Shown in pieces: positions 62,638-64,000 of a stretch of 64,000 nt of DNA (position 1 is the first letter of the stretch; each line of letters begins with the position of its first letter). Origin of the DNA: an uncultured Caulobacterales bacterium (GTDB lineage: Bacteria > Pseudomonadota > Alphaproteobacteria > Caulobacterales > Maricaulaceae). The notes beneath the pieces were generated by a model. That model did not search any database and was not told the origin of the DNA. It saw only the letters and a program-made list of their open reading frames with translations. The stretch is from positions 301,725-365,724 of the forward strand of contig CALLIK010000004.1 in assembly GCA_938009235.1 (NCBI GenBank), in the 5' to 3' direction. Position numbers and translations under genes: made by a program.

Positions 62638-64000
62638 ATGCTAGGCCTCATGATGAAACACGAGCTTATGATCAGTGATTTGATCGAGCACGCAGCCACG
62701 GTTCACAAAGACCGCGAAATCTACACGCTCACGACAGAGATGACTGAGCATCGTTACACATGGTCTGAATGCGCGGTTCGTACGCGTAAACTGGCCAATG
62801 CCTTACTCGCAGCGGGTGTCAAAAAAGGTGATCGTGTCGCGACAATCGCGTGGAACAATTACCGCCATATCGAAATTTACTACGCTGTCAGTTCTATCGG
62901 AGCCGTTGTTCATACGATCAACCCACGCCTGAAGCCTGAGCAAATCGCATGGATGGTCAATCACGCCGAAGATAAATTCGTCATGTTTGACACAACGTTC
63001 GGCCCGATTATCGAAGGTGTTGGCGCGATGTGCCCAACCGTTGAAAAATGGATCTGCCTAACGGACGAAGCTGGAAAGCCAGACTATAAAACAGACGTCC
63101 AAGATTATGAGAGCTTCATTGCGGATCATTCTGATCAAATCACTTGGGAACGCTTTGACGAAAACACAGCCTGTACGCTGTGCTATACATCCGGAACAAC
63201 GGGCGACCCCAAGGGCGTTCTTTATTCTCATCGCTCAACCATTCTTCACGCTATGGCGGGCAGTTTTCAAGACGTTATCGGCGGCGGATCTAACGATACA
63301 ATCCTAGCTGTTGTTCCAATGTTCCATGTCTCCGCTTGGGGCCTCGTGTATTCAGCCGCAATGGTTGGCGCGAAACTCGTGATGCCAGGACCTGGATTAG
63401 ACGGGCCGAACCTCACAAAAATGATCAACCAAGAAAAAGTCACCCTCATGGCGGGTGTTCCAACGGTATGGCTTGGGATTTACAATCACGTCAAAGCGAC
63501 GAACCAAAGCCTGCCAACAGTCAAGAAGGCTCTCGTCGGCGGCTCTGCGCTACCTGAAAGCCTATTGCGGGCCTATGAGTTAGATCTTGGTATTCCGATG
63601 CAGCAGGGCTGGGGCATGACGGAAACCTCCCCGCTAGGCTCTACATATGCGCCTTATCCCGGTGATGATTTGTCCGATTATGATGCAACTGTAAAAGACA
63701 AGCTTTATGCAGGTCGCCGTATCTTTGGCGTCGACATGCGTATCGTCGATGATGAAGGCGTAATCCTTCCGCAAGACGGCGAAGCAACAGGTCATTTACA
63801 TGTGCGTGGCCCTTGGGTCGCCTCGGGTTACTTCAAAGGCGTTGGGTCTGACAGTTTCACAGATGACGGTTGGTTCGCAACTGGCGATGTCGCGGCCATT
63901 CATCCACGCGGATATATGGAAATCACTGACCGCTCGAAAGACGTAATCAAATCTGGTGGAGAATGGGTCAGCTCAATCGAAGTTGAAAACGCGGCTTGTG
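62638..64000 (+). CDS. acyl-CoA synthetase (AMP-binding), truncated by the window end
   Basis: ATP-dependent fatty-acyl-CoA ligase; 454 codons are present and the frame runs off the end. The AMP-binding signature [18 protein letters not shown], then [23 protein letters not shown] and the hinge [16 protein letters not shown] are all visible; the C-terminal part is missing. The ATG at 62638 follows GGGGAG. It is divergent from the threonine dehydratase gene. The chain length of the substrate cannot be read from these motifs. Confidence 0.93.
   Translation, partial: MLGLMMKHELMISDLIEHAATVHKDREIYTLTTEMTEHRYTWSECAVRTRKLANALLAAGVKKGDRVATIAWNNYRHIEIYYAVSSIGAVVHTINPRLKPEQIAWMVNHAEDKFVMFDTTFGPIIEGVGAMCPTVEKWICLTDEAGKPDYKTDVQDYESFIADHSDQITWERFDENTACTLCYTSGTTGDPKGVLYSHRSTILHAMAGSFQDVIGGGSNDTILAVVPMFHVSAWGLVYSAAMVGAKLVMPGPGLDGPNLTKMINQEKVTLMAGVPTVWLGIYNHVKATNQSLPTVKKALVGGSALPESLLRAYELDLGIPMQQGWGMTETSPLGSTYAPYPGDDLSDYDATVKDKLYAGRRIFGVDMRIVDDEGVILPQDGEATGHLHVRGPWVASGYFKGVGSDSFTDDGWFATGDVAAIHPRGYMEITDRSKDVIKSGGEWVSSIEVENAAC

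Noticed and set aside
1-64000. CRISPR arrays, complete insertion sequences, prophage or integrase genes
   Set aside because: No spaced direct repeats, transposase DDE/HUH motifs, integrase motifs or tRNA-flanking duplications were found. Neither tRNA gene has an integrase beside it.

Overview
The window looks like a chromosomal segment of a marine alphaproteobacterium. Three things point there. One is the gene orders murA / DUF2948 / UPF0262 / low-molecular-weight phosphatase-like / infA / maf / RNase E-G / yacG, and rlpA / dacC / tmk / holB / tatD / MBL hydrolase. Another is a set of alphaproteobacterial families (DUF2948, UPF0262, DUF2849, a PopA-like REC-REC-GGDEF protein). The third is moderate GC content with secreted alginate lyases. 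A Caulobacterales / Maricaulales (Hyphomonadaceae-like) member living on algal material is my best guess; this is inference, because no rRNA gene is present.

Layout. 1-3.2 kb: two PL7 alginate lyases and an AT-rich sulfotransferase. 3.3-4.7 kb: an aldehyde dehydrogenase. 4.8-9.6 kb: a tightly overlapping housekeeping run from a 49-codon gene and murA to yacG. 9.6-10.9 kb: GDPD phosphodiesterase and a DM13 protein on the minus strand. 11.1-16.2 kb: valine catabolism (mmsA, acyl-CoA dehydrogenase, 3-hydroxyisobutyryl-CoA hydrolase, mmsB) with an AT-rich DUF4174 gene inserted. 16.3-16.8 kb: copy A of a large structured repeat. 16.8-20.7 kb: MarR regulator and tyrosine degradation (hpd, VOC protein, fumarylacetoacetase, maiA). 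20.7-23 kb: tRNA-Phe and feoAB behind a Fur-like box. 23-31 kb: DUF3089, DUF502, recG, sdhE, mfd. 31-36 kb: a PopA-like degenerate c-di-GMP protein, an M2 peptidase lipoprotein and hemH. 35.7-38.3 kb: a P-loop protein, thrC and an XRE-cupin regulator. 38.4-42.9 kb: sulfate/sulfite assimilation (cysG, DUF2849, cysI, DUF934-cysH fusion). 43.2-50 kb: a complete compact his operon (yerC-hisG-hisD-hisCB fusion-hisH-hisA-hisF-hisIE). 50-56 kb: tRNA-Ser, rlpA, dacC, tmk, holB, tatD, MBL hydrolase. 55.9-58.9 kb: histidine phosphatase, kdsB, kdsD and a membrane protein. 58.9-59.5 kb: copy B of the repeat. 59.5-64 kb: glutathione-dependent formaldehyde detoxification, a threonine dehydratase and a truncated acyl-CoA synthetase.

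The most unusual object is a roughly 400-nt element present twice in opposite orientations (16352-16762 minus, 59047-59454 plus). Primary sequence is patchily conserved. At least three hairpins are kept at matching positions with changed stem bases, and one has an identical six-base loop on completely different stems. This suggests an undescribed structured RNA or a mobile intergenic element. Other notable features are the HisC-HisB and DUF934-CysH fusions, a predicted non-catalytic c-di-GMP receptor with an intact I-site, and several well-formed operator palindromes next to their likely regulators.
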